This document shows positions 8,537-20,476 of a stretch of DNA of 64,000 nt, one piece after another. Every line of letters starts with the position of its first letter. The stretch's first letter is position 1. The notes below the pieces were generated by a model. The model did no database searches. It was not told where the DNA came from and was given only the letters and a program-made list of their open reading frames with translations. This DNA comes from Diaphorobacter limosus (GTDB lineage Bacteria; Pseudomonadota; Gammaproteobacteria; Burkholderiales; Burkholderiaceae_C), in assembly GCF_033100095.1 (NCBI RefSeq), contig NZ_CP136921.1, positions 280,501 to 344,500 on the forward strand, read 5' to 3'. The position numbers and the translations under genes were made by a program.

Positions 8537-9805
8537 ATGGCACTGTTCGTTCATAAATACGGCGGCACCTCGATGGGCTCCACCGAGCGCATCCGCAACG
8601 TCGCCAAACGCGTAGCCAAGTGGGCGCGGGCCGGTCACCAGGTGGTGGTGGTTCCCAGCGCCATGAGTGGCGAGACCAACCGCCTGCTGGCCCTGGCCAA
8701 GGAGCTCACACCCGCACATGCCAACACGGCTTACTTCCGTGAGCTTGACATGCTGGCCGCCACCGGCGAGCAGGCCTCGTCGGCCCTGCTGGCGATTGCG
8801 CTGCAGTCCGAGGGCATGCCGGCCGTGAGCTATACCGGCTGGCAGGTGCCGATCCGCACCGACAGCAGCTACACCAAGGCGCGCATCGAGTCCATCGACG
8901 ATAAGCGCGTGCGCGCCGACCTGGATGCCGGCAGGGTGGTCATCATCACCGGCTTCCAGGGCATCGACGACGAGGGCCACATCACCACGCTGGGCCGTGG
9001 CGGCTCCGACACTTCGGCCGTGGCCGTGGCTGCGGCCATGAAGGCCAGCGAGTGCCTGATCTACACCGACGTCGATGGCGTCTACACCACCGACCCGCGT
9101 GTCGTGCCCCAGGCCACGCGCCTGAAGACCGTGAGCTTCGAGGAAATGCTGGAAATGGCCAGCCTGGGCAGCAAGGTGCTGCAGATCCGCTCGGTGGAAT
9201 TTGCCGGCAAGTACAAAGTGCCCATGCGCGTGCTCTCCAGCTTCACGCCCTGGGACATCGACATCAACGAAGAGGCCGCCTCCGGCACCCTGATCACCTT
9301 TGAGGAAGACGAACAAATGGAACAAGCCGTCGTTTCCGGCATCGCTTTCAACCGCGACGAAACCAAGATTTCCGTGCTTGGCGTGCCCGACAAGCCTGGC
9401 ATTGCCTACCAGATCCTGGGTCCCGTGGCCGACGCCAATATCGAAGTGGACGTGATCATCCAGAACATCAGCAAGGATGGCCGCACCGACTTCAGCTTCA
9501 CCGTGAATCACAACGACCACACGCGCACGCTGGAGCTGCTGCGCGAGAAAGTCGTGCCCCAGCTGGGCGCGCTCGAGGTGGTGGGCGACACTGCCATCTG
9601 CAAGGTCAGCATCGTCGGCATCGGCATGCGCAGCCATGTGGGCGTGGCGGCCAAGATGTTCCGCGTGCTCAGCGAGGAGGGCATCAACATCCAGATGATC
9701 TCCACCTCCGAGATCAAGACCTCCGTGGTGATCGAAGACAAGTACCTGGAGCTGGCCGTGCGCGCCCTGCACAAGGCCTTCGACCTGGATCAGTCCGCTG
9801 CCTGA
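8537..9805 (+). CDS. lysC: aspartate kinase
   Basis: Phosphorylates aspartate, the entry step to lysine/DAP, threonine and methionine. The 422-aa length is typical of monofunctional aspartokinase. The N-terminal KYGGTSMGS motif, GRGGSDTSAVA and the YTDVDGVYTTDPR block mark the kinase domain. Two C-terminal ACT domains follow from about 265 (ISVLGVPDKPGIAYQIL and ISIVGIGMRSHVGVA-like segments), implying allosteric feedback by lysine and/or threonine. It also feeds the diaminopimelate dehydrogenase encoded near 59 kb. It is followed by tRNA-Ser. Confidence 0.96.
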   Translation: MALFVHKYGGTSMGSTERIRNVAKRVAKWARAGHQVVVVPSAMSGETNRLLALAKELTPAHANTAYFRELDMLAATGEQASSALLAIALQSEGMPAVSYTGWQVPIRTDSSYTKARIESIDDKRVRADLDAGRVVIITGFQGIDDEGHITTLGRGGSDTSAVAVAAAMKASECLIYTDVDGVYTTDPRVVPQATRLKTVSFEEMLEMASLGSKVLQIRSVEFAGKYKVPMRVLSSFTPWDIDINEEAASGTLITFEEDEQMEQAVVSGIAFNRDETKISVLGVPDKPGIAYQILGPVADANIEVDVIIQNISKDGRTDFSFTVNHNDHTRTLELLREKVVPQLGALEVVGDTAICKVSIVGIGMRSHVGVAAKMFRVLSEEGINIQMISTSEIKTSVVIEDKYLELAVRALHKAFDLDQSAA

Positions 9806-9849
9806 CCTTTCCCTGAAGGGGCCTCAAACTAAGGCATAATAGCGGGATT

Positions 9850-9942
9850 GGAAACGTGACCGAGTGGCCGAAGGTGCTCCCCTGCTAAGGGAGTATGGGG
9901 TGTAGAGCCTCATCGAGGGTTCGAATCCCTCCGTTTCCGCCA
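9850..9942 (+). tRNA. tRNA-Ser(GCU)
   Basis: A 93-nt class II tRNA with an encoded CCA. The acceptor GGAAACG pairs with CGTTTCC, and the anticodon arm is CTCCC-CTGCTAA-GGGAG with anticodon GCT (reads AGC/AGU). A long variable arm is present, and the T-loop is TTCGAAT. A CATAAT -10-like box lies 10 bp upstream (9835-9840). Confidence 0.97.
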
Positions 9943-9950
9943 AGACAAGA

Positions 9951-9986
9951 ACCCAAGTGATTGATTCACTTGGGTTTTTTCTTTTT
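9951..9986 (+). terminator. rho-independent terminator of tRNA-Ser
   Basis: Ten-base perfect stem ACCCAAGTGA/TCACTTGGGT with a 5-nt loop, followed by TTTTTTCTTTTT, 8 bp after the tRNA. Confidence 0.95.
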
Positions 9987-10168
9987 GTCACCGATTTCCC
10001 CATGCTTCTACCGATGCCGGCATGGAATGCCTGGCCCATCCTCCAGCAGATGCTGCCGGTGCTCCCACAGGGTACTTGCGCGCAAGCAGTTTCTTCCGTC
10101 TCCTTGAGGTGGCAATGCCATCGCATGCTGGGTGTCGATTGACACCCCGGCATGTCGCGCATCCACGG

Positions 10169-10465
10169 TCAAGCTGATGAGCCCTGTGCCAGAAAGGTGG
10201 GCTGTGTCTGGCGGTGATCCCTGGGTTTCTTCAGGGCGGCGATGCGTGGCGGTTGACCAGCGGTGTCTGCCATCGCGTGGGTCGAGCGATCGGCCGATGC
10301 CAGCTCGGCCTCCAGTCGTGCGGCGCGGTGGCGGTACATCTTGGCCAGGGCCATGTGATGTTCCGCGGCATTTTCATGCTCCAGTGCCGCCATACGGGCA
10401 TCGTCCAGACAGCGTTGTGCGCGGCGCGCATAGACGGATGCAGGATCAAAGAATCGCATGAGCAT
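10169..10465 (-). CDS. small uncharacterised protein
   Basis: 98-aa protein, not assignable to a named family by me. It starts MLMRFFDPASVYARRAQRC behind a good AGGAG site; the upstream frame extension lacks such a site. It is predicted largely alpha-helical, rich in Ala, Arg, His and Met, with a central charged helix (ALEHENAAEHHMALAKMYRHRAARLEAEL shows heptad-like spacing). No signal peptide or membrane segment. It lies alone between two tRNA genes. Codon use and the ribosome site argue for a real gene, but the function is unknown. Confidence 0.55.
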   Translation of the reverse strand: MLMRFFDPASVYARRAQRCLDDARMAALEHENAAEHHMALAKMYRHRAARLEAELASADRSTHAMADTAGQPPRIAALKKPRDHRQTQPTFLAQGSSA

Positions 10466-10721
10466 GGCCTTGCTCCTGACGAGCTGGGATGTGTGAACGC
10501 ACGATTCGGGCCTTGGTGTTGCGCCTTGGGCAAAGCCCTCGGGTGCGATCGACACAGTCAGTATCAAATTTTCATGCAGGCGAGGCAATGCATGCCTGGT
10601 GCGTAACCGACTGCTTGCGGACTTGTCCTACATGTGAGGGCGGGACTGCTCGTCCAGGGCCGAATTGTCTCTACGGCTGCGGGCGCCACGGTGATGTTTT
10701 CCAGCCGCATGGCGGGGTGAT

Positions 10722-10798
10722 TGGCGCGACGTGAGGGGATCGAACCCCCGACCTGCGGTTTAGAAGACCGCTGCTCTATCCAACTGAGCTAACGTCGC
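10722..10798 (-). tRNA. tRNA-Arg(UCU)
   Basis: A 77-nt tRNA with an encoded CCA. The acceptor GCGACGT pairs with ACGTCGC, the D-arm is AGCTCAGTTGGATAGAGC, and the anticodon loop CTTCTAA carries anticodon TCT (reads AGA/AGG). T-loop TTCGATC. Confidence 0.97.
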
Positions 10799-11118
10799 TT
10801 AGGTGCCCCTGAGGTTCCGTCGGGGTGGGCGTGTGGTTCAAAACGCCTTGTCGTGCAACCGATTCCAGCTTGCCGACCAAAGGCTTGGCAGGCATGCGCA
10901 CCGTGGCCGGTTGAGCCACCGGCGGTTAGCGTCGCCAAGGGGCTGAATCATAGCGGGTTGTACTGCCCGCTCAGGCGGATTGGCGTGCGCTTTGATGGGT
11001 ATCGCGAGGCCATGATCCTGTGGCAATCAAATATCAGAGAAAACCTGCTCAAAGGCAATGCAGTAAAGCGCAAGCAGCTATATTTATCATAGTAAATTAA
11101 CCTGGTGTGCGGTGACTT
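10799..11118. other. 320-bp spacer without a gene
   Basis: No convincing coding sequence on either strand. Its last 85 bp contain one copy of the dispersed AT-rich repeat next to the stop of the minus-strand M14 gene. The part nearest tRNA-Arg should hold that tRNA's promoter, but I see no clear -10/-35 pair. Confidence 0.6.
11034..11096 (+). repeat. dispersed AT-rich repeat, intergenic copy
   Basis: Plus-oriented: a GAGAAAACCTGCTCAAAGG left tract, a degenerate dyad ending AAAGCGC, then AGCAGCTATATTTATCATAGTA. It lies 22 bp downstream of the M14 gene stop (minus strand). Confidence 0.75.
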
Positions 11119-12981
11119 TCACTCGGTTTCCTCAAATACCAGGGCGGGTGGTGTCATCACGCGTGCCAGGTCGCCCAGGTTGGTGATCAGGTGATTGGCG
11201 AAGTAGCTGTTTTGCGTATCGGGCTCCAGTGCGGCCACGGCCAGGTTGGCCAGGGGTTGGTTCAGCGGCACGTAGTAGCTGCCCGCGGGTACGTCGATGG
11301 CGCTGCGGGTGGGGGTGACCTGTACGCGGATGATGGGCGCGGCGCCGGCCACGGTGCCGCGCACGTCCTGGCGGTCGGCGCTTTCGCGGCGGGTTTCATG
11401 GTAGGTGTCGGCCAGGGTGGAGCCGGCTTCGGCCACGCGCATGACCTGTATGCCCAGCAGCTTCAGGCGCTCGACGGCCTTGTCGTTGTGGCCCGCAAGC
11501 CAGTAGCCGCAGGGGCGTGGGCGTTTCTTCAGCGTCTGCAACTGCAGTGACGAATTCCAGTCCACGCGCAGCGGACGATCGGCGCCGGTTTCCGGGTCCA
11601 GCATGAGCAGTTCGCGCTGGGTCGGCGTGGGGCCGGCCTCGACCACGATCTCGCCACGGCAGGCCTGGGCGGCGATGTCGCGCGTTTCGTAGGAGCGCAC
11701 CTGCTCCAGGTTGCCCGCGCGATCGACGGTGCTGCGCAGCGCGCTGGTAACGGCTGTGACATGCGAGTGCACGCGGCGCTGGATATGGCTGCGGCCTATG
11801 CCTATGCCGCGCGTTTCCAGCAACATGCTGACGGTGTTCTTCAGGCCGTTCACGTTGCGCCCGGTGTCGGGTTGCGTGCCGCCCATGGACAGGCGCAGAT
11901 CCTCCGGCTGGGTGGAGGTGGTGTAGTACCACTCCTGTGTCAGCCCCTGGGTGTCCAGTGCCTTGAGCATGGGCTGGCGGTACCACTCCAGCGCGGCCTT
12001 GCTCATGAACTCCGGCAGGTTGGCGGTGGTGGCATGTTGCAGCAGCATGTCATAGCGCTGCAGGGCGTGGAACTTCTCCAGGAAGCGCCCGGCCACCGTG
12101 TATTCGTGTGCGTCGATGACGGCGATGGGGCGATAGTCGCGCACCAGCCTGGCCAGGGCCTGGGCCTCGGGCGTTTCCAGCAGCAGGTGGTCGCGGTTCA
12201 TGTCGATGCCGTTGGCGGTGACGCGCTTGCCGGCGTCGGCGCCGTCCGGATTGGCGCGCGGTACGACGATGACGTTGATGCGGTCGAGCATGGGCTCCAG
12301 CAGCCCCTGGGCCAGCTCGCGCGCCACGACCAGCAGGGCCTCGCTGCCCGCGGGCTCGTCGCCGTGCTGCTGACCGATGAGTAGCACCGTGGGGCGGCGG
12401 CTGGCAGCCAGTGCGGCGGCATCGGTGGCTGCGGTGCGTGTGATCACCAGTGCATGGATGGGCGTGCCGCGCTGCGAAAGACCCAGATCGAGCAGCTGCG
12501 TGCGCGTGGCGCCGCGCTGCGCTGTCGCCAGCTGGCGCAGCCATTGCGTGAGCTCGGCATTGGTGGTGAAGGCCCGGCGCCCATCGGCCAGGCCGGGTGT
12601 TTCGTAACGCACGGACGGATCGGGAAAGCGTGCCGCCACGGCCGCGCCGTAGGGCTGTTGCGGCATGGGGATTTCGGCCGCAGGGGGCGTGCCAGGCAAG
12701 GGCGTAACGGTCACCGGCGAGGCAATGGCCTCGGTGCGCCCAGGCGCCGTGCTGGCGCCCGTGCCAAGCGGCGGCGGGACTTGCCGCTGGGCCTGCGGAG
12801 CTGCCGCGGATTGGCTGGCCTCCCGCGCCGGCCAGGGGGGCAGTGGTGTGCTGGAGCATGCGGCCAGCAACAGGGCGAGGAGTGCTGCCGCGCCGCTGCG
12901 ACAGGCGGGCGCACTGATGCGCAGGGCCGTGGCGGCGCTTGGCCATGTGGTGCTGTGGGTACGGAACTTGTGCGTCATCAT
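11119..12981 (-). CDS. M14-family zinc carboxypeptidase-like lipoprotein
   Basis: 620-aa exported protein. The N-terminal hydrophobic segment ends in LLLAACSS, a lipobox, so it should be anchored as a lipoprotein. Peptidase M14 zinc ligands are visible: IGQQHGDEPAG (H and E) and, about 70 residues later, the VIDAHEY histidine. NPDGADAGKR and GIDMNRDH match the substrate-binding arginine regions of the family. The N-terminal 120 residues are Pro/Ala-rich. It probably removes C-terminal residues from peptides in the envelope; the substrate is unknown. It is a single gene, with tRNA-Arg downstream and rhlE upstream. Confidence 0.85.
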   Translation of the reverse strand: MMTHKFRTHSTTWPSAATALRISAPACRSGAAALLALLLAACSSTPLPPWPAREASQSAAAPQAQRQVPPPLGTGASTAPGRTEAIASPVTVTPLPGTPPAAEIPMPQQPYGAAVAARFPDPSVRYETPGLADGRRAFTTNAELTQWLRQLATAQRGATRTQLLDLGLSQRGTPIHALVITRTAATDAAALAASRRPTVLLIGQQHGDEPAGSEALLVVARELAQGLLEPMLDRINVIVVPRANPDGADAGKRVTANGIDMNRDHLLLETPEAQALARLVRDYRPIAVIDAHEYTVAGRFLEKFHALQRYDMLLQHATTANLPEFMSKAALEWYRQPMLKALDTQGLTQEWYYTTSTQPEDLRLSMGGTQPDTGRNVNGLKNTVSMLLETRGIGIGRSHIQRRVHSHVTAVTSALRSTVDRAGNLEQVRSYETRDIAAQACRGEIVVEAGPTPTQRELLMLDPETGADRPLRVDWNSSLQLQTLKKRPRPCGYWLAGHNDKAVERLKLLGIQVMRVAEAGSTLADTYHETRRESADRQDVRGTVAGAAPIIRVQVTPTRSAIDVPAGSYYVPLNQPLANLAVAALEPDTQNSYFANHLITNLGDLARVMTPPALVFEETE

Positions 12982-13064
12982 GGTTGGCAGAGTGAAATGT
13001 GCCGATGTTAGCCGGCACTCATCTGATGCCGGCCAGGGCAGGCAGCGCGCGCGGCCCCAGATGC

Positions 13065-13091
13065 AAACAAGCCCGGCGTGGGCCGAGCTTG
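13065..13091 (-). terminator. terminator of rhlE
   Basis: Reading the minus strand, a 10-bp stem CAAGCTCGGC/GCCGGGCTTG (one G-T wobble) with loop CCAC is followed by TTTGC, 24 bp after the rhlE stop. Confidence 0.7.
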
Positions 13092-13115
13092 TCAGCGCAG
13101 TTTGACAGCGCTGTG

Positions 13116-14834
<1,719 letters not shown>

Positions 14835-15092
14835 TATTCAGGTTGGATGCGCCCATCCTGGGCGCTGGGTATCGACCTGTTGCCGGGCGACCGGGTGGGT
14901 CGCCGACCAGTTCTGTAGGCCGATGATTTCAAGGGTGGGAGCCAGAAAAATACTTTCGTCGTCCCCAGCTTGTCTAGGCTGATGTCGGGGCAACTGGAAC
15001 CCCGAGCGGGCGCTATTGTCGCATGCGCCGATAATCCACGGTTGCGCGCCGCATTTTCGGCGCCTTTCTTTGCTCATTTTTTTAAAGAATCC

Positions 15093-16754
<1,662 letters not shown>

Positions 16755-16775
16755 GGCGCGAAATGCCGTGACGAC

Positions 16776-16803
16776 CAACGGGCCGAAAGGCCCGTTGTTT
16801 TTT
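16776..16803 (+). terminator. rho-independent terminator of ettA
   Basis: Nine-base stem CAACGGGCC/GGCCCGTTG with a GAAA tetraloop and six Ts, 21 bp after the ettA stop. Confidence 0.95.
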
Positions 16804-16829
16804 GCGCCTGCCGCTGGCGGCAGGAACTA

Positions 16830-17837
16830 TCAGCCCCCGGTGCTGACCATGTCCGCGTGGCAGGGCAGCCGCAGGCCATCGTTCAGATGCAGCGCGCGCG
16901 CGGTCAGCACGGCGCGCACGGTGGCGCGGGCCACGGCCTCGGCGGCCATGGTGGCCAGCACCAGCATGCCGGGGTGCTGCTCCCGCACGCCGGTGGCCAG
17001 GGTGAACAGTGTGTCGCCGTCGCTCATGGTGTGCACGGGGTTGATGGCGCGCGCCAGGCCGTCATGCCCGGCCACGGCCAGGCGCTGGGCCTGCACCTTG
17101 GACAGCCGCGCATCGGTGGCGATCACGCCTATGGTGGTGTTGCTGCCGGCCAGCAGCGGGTGGGGTGGTGCGCCGGCGAGCAGGGCGCGGCGGGTGTCGC
17201 GCAGCGCTTGTCCGTCGGCCGTGCGTGCGCCTGCCAGGGGCAGGCCGGTGGCGGGATCGACCACGTCGCCCACGGCGTTGCAGGCGATCAGCGCGCCCAC
17301 CGTCACGCCGGCCACGGTGACCGACGCCGTGCCCAGCCCGCCCTTCATGGCGTGCTGCATGCCGAACATCTTGCCGACCACGGCGCCGCTGCCCGCGCCC
17401 ACGTTGCCTTCTTCGGGCGCCTGGCGTGAGGCGGCGGCGCAGGCGGCGTAGCCGGCCGCCGCGTCGGGGCGGATCTTCATGTCGCCCACATGCAGATCGA
17501 ACAGCACGGCGGCCGGCACCAGGGGCAGGCGGCCCACGCCCACGTCCAGGCCCACGCCTTGCTCCTCCAGCCAGCGCACGGCGCCCGTGGCGGCGTCCAG
17601 CCCCCAGGCGCTGCCGCCGGCCAGCAGCACGGCGTGCACCTTGTCCACCAGATTGCCGGGGGCCAGCAGATCGGTCTCGCGCGTGCCAGGTGCGGCGCCG
17701 CGCACATCCACGCCGGCCACGGCGCCTGCGCGCGCCATGACCACGGTGCAGCCCGTGGGGCGGCGACTGTCGCTGTGGTGGCCTACCTCTATGCCGGCAA
17801 CATGGGTGATGGCGCCGTGGTCGGATGGATCATGCAT
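16830..17837 (-). CDS. P1 (DmpA/S58) family N-terminal-nucleophile peptidase
   Basis: 335-aa protein of the P1/S58 peptidase family (aminopeptidases and related autoprocessing hydrolases). The conserved blocks are ITHVAGIEVGH, LAGGSAWGLDAATG, NVGAGSGAVVGK and SNTTIGVIATDA; in this family autocleavage exposes a Ser/Thr nucleophile within the last block, here a Thr. I chose the ATG at 17837 (MHDPSDHGAITHV) because conservation begins just after it; the upstream extension is unlike the family. No signal peptide. It lies convergent to ettA and its terminator. The substrate cannot be told from sequence. Confidence 0.85.
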   Translation of the reverse strand: MHDPSDHGAITHVAGIEVGHHSDSRRPTGCTVVMARAGAVAGVDVRGAAPGTRETDLLAPGNLVDKVHAVLLAGGSAWGLDAATGAVRWLEEQGVGLDVGVGRLPLVPAAVLFDLHVGDMKIRPDAAAGYAACAAASRQAPEEGNVGAGSGAVVGKMFGMQHAMKGGLGTASVTVAGVTVGALIACNAVGDVVDPATGLPLAGARTADGQALRDTRRALLAGAPPHPLLAGSNTTIGVIATDARLSKVQAQRLAVAGHDGLARAINPVHTMSDGDTLFTLATGVREQHPGMLVLATMAAEAVARATVRAVLTARALHLNDGLRLPCHADMVSTGG

Positions 17838-17894
17838 GGCTGGGCATCGGGCAGAGAAAACACCACGATAGCCCATCCGGCGGGCCGCTACCCG

Positions 17895-18377
17895 TTACCG
17901 GTAGCTGGTGAACACGCTGGTGGAGACATCCTTGTTCATCAGGTTCTTGGTCACCAGCAGCACGTCGTAGGCGTCCTTGCGGCCCTTGTACTCGGGGCCG
18001 TCCATGCCGGGGCTGCCCACGGGCATGCCGGGCACCGTCAGGCCCAGGGCCTTGGGCTTTTCCTTGAGCAGCTTGTGCACGTCGGCGGCGGGCACATGGC
18101 CTTCGAGCAGGTAGCCGCCGACCAGGGCCGTGTGGCATGAGCCCAGGCGCTGGGGCAGGCCCAGCTTGGCGCGCACGGCGGCGTTGCCGGTTTCGTGCAC
18201 GGTGACCTTGAAGCCGTTGGCCTGCATGTGATCGATCCAGTCCTGGCAGCAGCCGCAGCTGGGGTCTTTCCAGACCTCGACGGCGTTGGCGTTGCTGGTG
18301 GCCCAGGCGGGCAGGGCGGCGCAGGCGCTGGCGGCGGCGATGGCCGTGAGCCATTGGCGGCGGGTGGTGTTGTGCAT
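17895..18377 (-). CDS. DUF411 metal-binding protein (exported)
   Basis: 160-aa protein with an N-terminal twin-arginine-like export signal (TTRRQWLTAIAAASACAALPAWA). The mature part begins with VEVWKDPSCGCCQDWIDHM, the CxCC motif that defines DUF411. These proteins are often found beside copper-resistance genes and are thought to bind copper. The start at 18377 is supported by GGAGAA. The gene is 25 bp downstream of the cupredoxin on the same strand. The link to copper is inferred from family context and neighbours. Confidence 0.85.
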   Translation of the reverse strand: MHNTTRRQWLTAIAAASACAALPAWATSNANAVEVWKDPSCGCCQDWIDHMQANGFKVTVHETGNAAVRAKLGLPQRLGSCHTALVGGYLLEGHVPAADVHKLLKEKPKALGLTVPGMPVGSPGMDGPEYKGRKDAYDVLLVTKNLMNKDVSTSVFTSYR

Positions 18378-18402
18378 GCTGTGTTCTCCGGGCAGGTTGC
18401 GA

Positions 18403-18897
18403 TTAGGGCGTGACGGTGAAGCTGCCGCGCATGCCGGCCTCGAAATGGCCGGCGACCAGGCAGGCAAAGTCGAAGCTGCCGGTGCGGTTGAAGTTCCACA
18501 CCAGATCGTCCTTGCGGCCGGGCTTGACATGGGCCATGTGGGCCTCGCCATGCTCCATGTCCGGGTGCTGGCGCATCATGGCCGCATGCTCGTCCAGGCT
18601 GGCCTGCGTGCCCAGCACCACCTCATGCAGCACCTGGCCCTTGTTCTCGACGCGCAGGCGCACGGTCTCGCCTTGCTTGACGCTGAAGTGCGACGGTGTG
18701 AAGCGCATGTCGTCCGTCATGCGCAGGGTGATGGTGCGCGTGGCCTTGCCGGCCTGGCCGGCAATGCCCCAGGCCTGCTGCTGCGGCGCGGCGGCCGCGT
18801 GGCCGTGGTCGCCGTGGTGGCTGGTGGGTTCATGAGAAAAACTAGCCGTAGCGCTTACCAGTAGGGCGAAAGGAGCTATGAATTGAATAGCTTTCAT
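18403..18897 (-). CDS. periplasmic cupredoxin (CopI-like)
   Basis: 164-aa exported blue-copper-type protein. The signal peptide MKAIQFIAPFALLVSATASFS is followed by a His-rich stretch (HEPTSHHGDHGH). The cupredoxin core includes RFTPSHFSVKQGETVRLRV, LHEVVLG (His ligand) and FACLVAGHFEAGM, which supplies Cys, His and Met in the C-terminal ligand loop. It probably buffers or oxidises copper in the periplasm. Unusually, the whole signal peptide is encoded by a dispersed-repeat copy, with AT-rich codons unlike the rest of the gene. Confidence 0.88.
   Translation of the reverse strand: MKAIQFIAPFALLVSATASFSHEPTSHHGDHGHAAAAPQQQAWGIAGQAGKATRTITLRMTDDMRFTPSHFSVKQGETVRLRVENKGQVLHEVVLGTQASLDEHAAMMRQHPDMEHGEAHMAHVKPGRKDDLVWNFNRTGSFDFACLVAGHFEAGMRGSFTVTP
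18838..18897 (+). repeat. dispersed AT-rich repeat encoding the cupredoxin signal peptide
   Basis: Plus-oriented copy: an AAAAACTAGCCGTAGCGCTT left arm, AGGGCG, then AGCTATGAATTGAATAGCTT on the right. Its right edge coincides with the ATG of the minus-strand cupredoxin gene, so the element is read antisense as the export signal. Confidence 0.7.
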
Positions 18898-19005
18898 ATG
18901 GATTCATTGTTGTTTGAGAGGGATGCATGGGCGCATGCGCCATGCCGCGCACCCGCCAAGGAGGGCGGATACGGCTGTCGGCGGACGCACTTCGGGCGTC
19001 GGGTC

Positions 19006-19371
19006 TCAGAAAATGGGTGGCTTGATGGCCTGAGCAGCCAGGGCACTGGTAAACCGCGTGCCAGGAGGTGCTTGCGGGCTGTGCTGCGCGCCCGTGCCGG
19101 GCACTGCCATCCAGGGGGAAACAGCCAGCGTTGAATGGCAGACGCCGCAGGCGCCGCAGCCGCCCTGGTGCGCCATATGGCTGTCGCTGGCGTGGTCGCA
19201 GCAGTCTTGCGCCATGGCGACGGCATGGTGCGCGTCGGCGTCCATGGCGTGCGCCATCTGCGCCATCTGCGGCGTGGGCTGCACCGGCGCCTGGCCCAGC
19301 GCCATGGCGTCGCCCAGCAGGCCGCGCATCAGCAGCAGCATGACCAGGGCAAGGGAGAGAACGCGGCGCAT
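19006..19371 (-). CDS. CopL-like small exported metal-binding protein
   Basis: 121-aa protein with a hydrophobic N-terminal segment (LSLALVMLLLMRGLLG), then a Met/His/Cys-rich middle: MAQMAHAMDADAHH, DCCDHASDSHM and GGCGACGVCH. This composition fits the CopL/DUF2946-like group that lies with copper-resistance genes. The start at 19371 was chosen because the upstream extension is Arg-rich shadow sequence. It is in the same orientation as the cupredoxin and DUF411 genes, suggesting one metal-response unit. Family assignment is by composition and context, so moderate. Confidence 0.65.
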   Translation of the reverse strand: MRRVLSLALVMLLLMRGLLGDAMALGQAPVQPTPQMAQMAHAMDADAHHAVAMAQDCCDHASDSHMAHQGGCGACGVCHSTLAVSPWMAVPGTGAQHSPQAPPGTRFTSALAAQAIKPPIF

Positions 19372-19406
19372 GGGCTGAATGATAGCGGGGCGGGGCAACA
19401 AGTTCC

Positions 19407-20027
19407 TCAGGCCGCCATGTAGCGCCCGGGCCGGTGGTTGATGGCCAGCACCTGGTTCAGCGCCACGGCGCCGATGACGGACCACAGCACGCGCATGGGC
19501 TCCACGGTGACCAGGGCGGCGGCGACGATGCAGAAGTCGGCCGCCATCTGCACTGCGCCTGCGCGCCAGCCAAAGCGGCCCTGCAGATACAGCGCCAGAA
19601 TGCCTATGCCGCCCAGGCTGCAGTGGTGGCGAAACAGCACCAGAAAGCCCATGCCCATGCACAGCCCGCCCACCAGCGCGGCATAAAGCGGCTGGATGCT
19701 GCCGACCTGCATCAGCAGCGGCTGCACCTCGGTCAGCACGGCCAACAGGGCCACGCCGGCAAAGGTCTTGACCGTGAAGCCCAGCCCCAGCTTGCGCAGC
19801 GCCAGCCAGTAAAAGGGCAGGTTGAGTACAAAGAACAGCTTGCCAAAGCCTATGCCGGTGGCGTAGTGCAGCACAAAGGCCAGGCCGGTGATGCCGCCGG
19901 TGAGCAAGCCGGCGCTGCCCACCAGCGCCACGCCCACCGAGACCATGGCCACGCCGGTGACGATGGCCACCAGGTCTTCAACGCGGGTGTGGGGAGCGGG
20001 GGCCGGGGTGGTGATGGTGGCGGACAT
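19407..20027 (-). CDS. YitT-family (DUF161) membrane protein
   Basis: 206-aa integral membrane protein with about five hydrophobic segments. The GLLTGGITGLAFVLHYATG motif followed by GKLFFVLNLPFYWLA is the YitT/DUF161 signature, and CSLGGIGILALYLQ is the second conserved segment. Transport function is suspected but not established. It lies between the CopL-like gene (35 bp downstream) and the DUF3703 gene, all on the minus strand, which may tie it to the metal block only by position. Confidence 0.8.
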   Translation of the reverse strand: MSATITTPAPAPHTRVEDLVAIVTGVAMVSVGVALVGSAGLLTGGITGLAFVLHYATGIGFGKLFFVLNLPFYWLALRKLGLGFTVKTFAGVALLAVLTEVQPLLMQVGSIQPLYAALVGGLCMGMGFLVLFRHHCSLGGIGILALYLQGRFGWRAGAVQMAADFCIVAAALVTVEPMRVLWSVIGAVALNQVLAINHRPGRYMAA

Positions 20028-20092
20028 GGGGCGCCATTTTCCTTGCTCGGCATGCCCTTTCGACGGACATGGGCCGCCGGGTGGGTCGGCTT

Positions 20093-20476
20093 TTACGCCG
20101 GGTCTTGCGGTACATCACCTCCGACGGCCTGCATGGCTTCACTGATGCAGCTGCGCAGCGCGGCGCTGGGCACCATGGGGTGCAGCGCGGGCACGATGGC
20201 GCGGCCGTTGTTGCCGTAGGGCATGCGCCGCACCATGTGGCCCACCGGGGCCATGCACAGGTGGCCCAGCTGCCCGGTCAGCTCCTGCCGGTCACCCAGC
20301 TCCTGGGCAAAGCGCAGCATCTGCCAGTGCGCGCGCAGGTGCAGGGCCAGGCGGTTCTGGCCCAGCACATGGGCGGCCTCCAGGTAGCGCCAGCGCTGGG
20401 CGGCGCTCTGGCCGGCGCTGGCGGCAAATTGCTGCAGCAGAAAGTCGAAGGCGGCGCGTTGGCGGGTCTGGCTCAT
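20093..20476 (-). CDS. DUF3703 protein coupled to the P-type ATPase
   Basis: 127-aa protein of the DUF3703 family. The RYLEAAHVLGQ and LHLRAHWQMLRFA segments, and the closing RMPYGNNGRAIVPALHPM, match the family pattern. No membrane span or signal peptide. Its ATG overlaps the stop of the metal-transporting ATPase gene (ATGA), so it is translationally coupled. Members of this family commonly accompany metal-efflux ATPases; the role is unknown, perhaps a cytosolic accessory. Confidence 0.75.
   Translation of the reverse strand: MSQTRQRAAFDFLLQQFAASAGQSAAQRWRYLEAAHVLGQNRLALHLRAHWQMLRFAQELGDRQELTGQLGHLCMAPVGHMVRRMPYGNNGRAIVPALHPMVPSAALRSCISEAMQAVGGDVPQDPA

Noticed and set aside
9957..10162. Short ORFs after tRNA-Ser
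   Set aside because: They begin in the terminator or have no ribosome site, and their composition is not coding-like.
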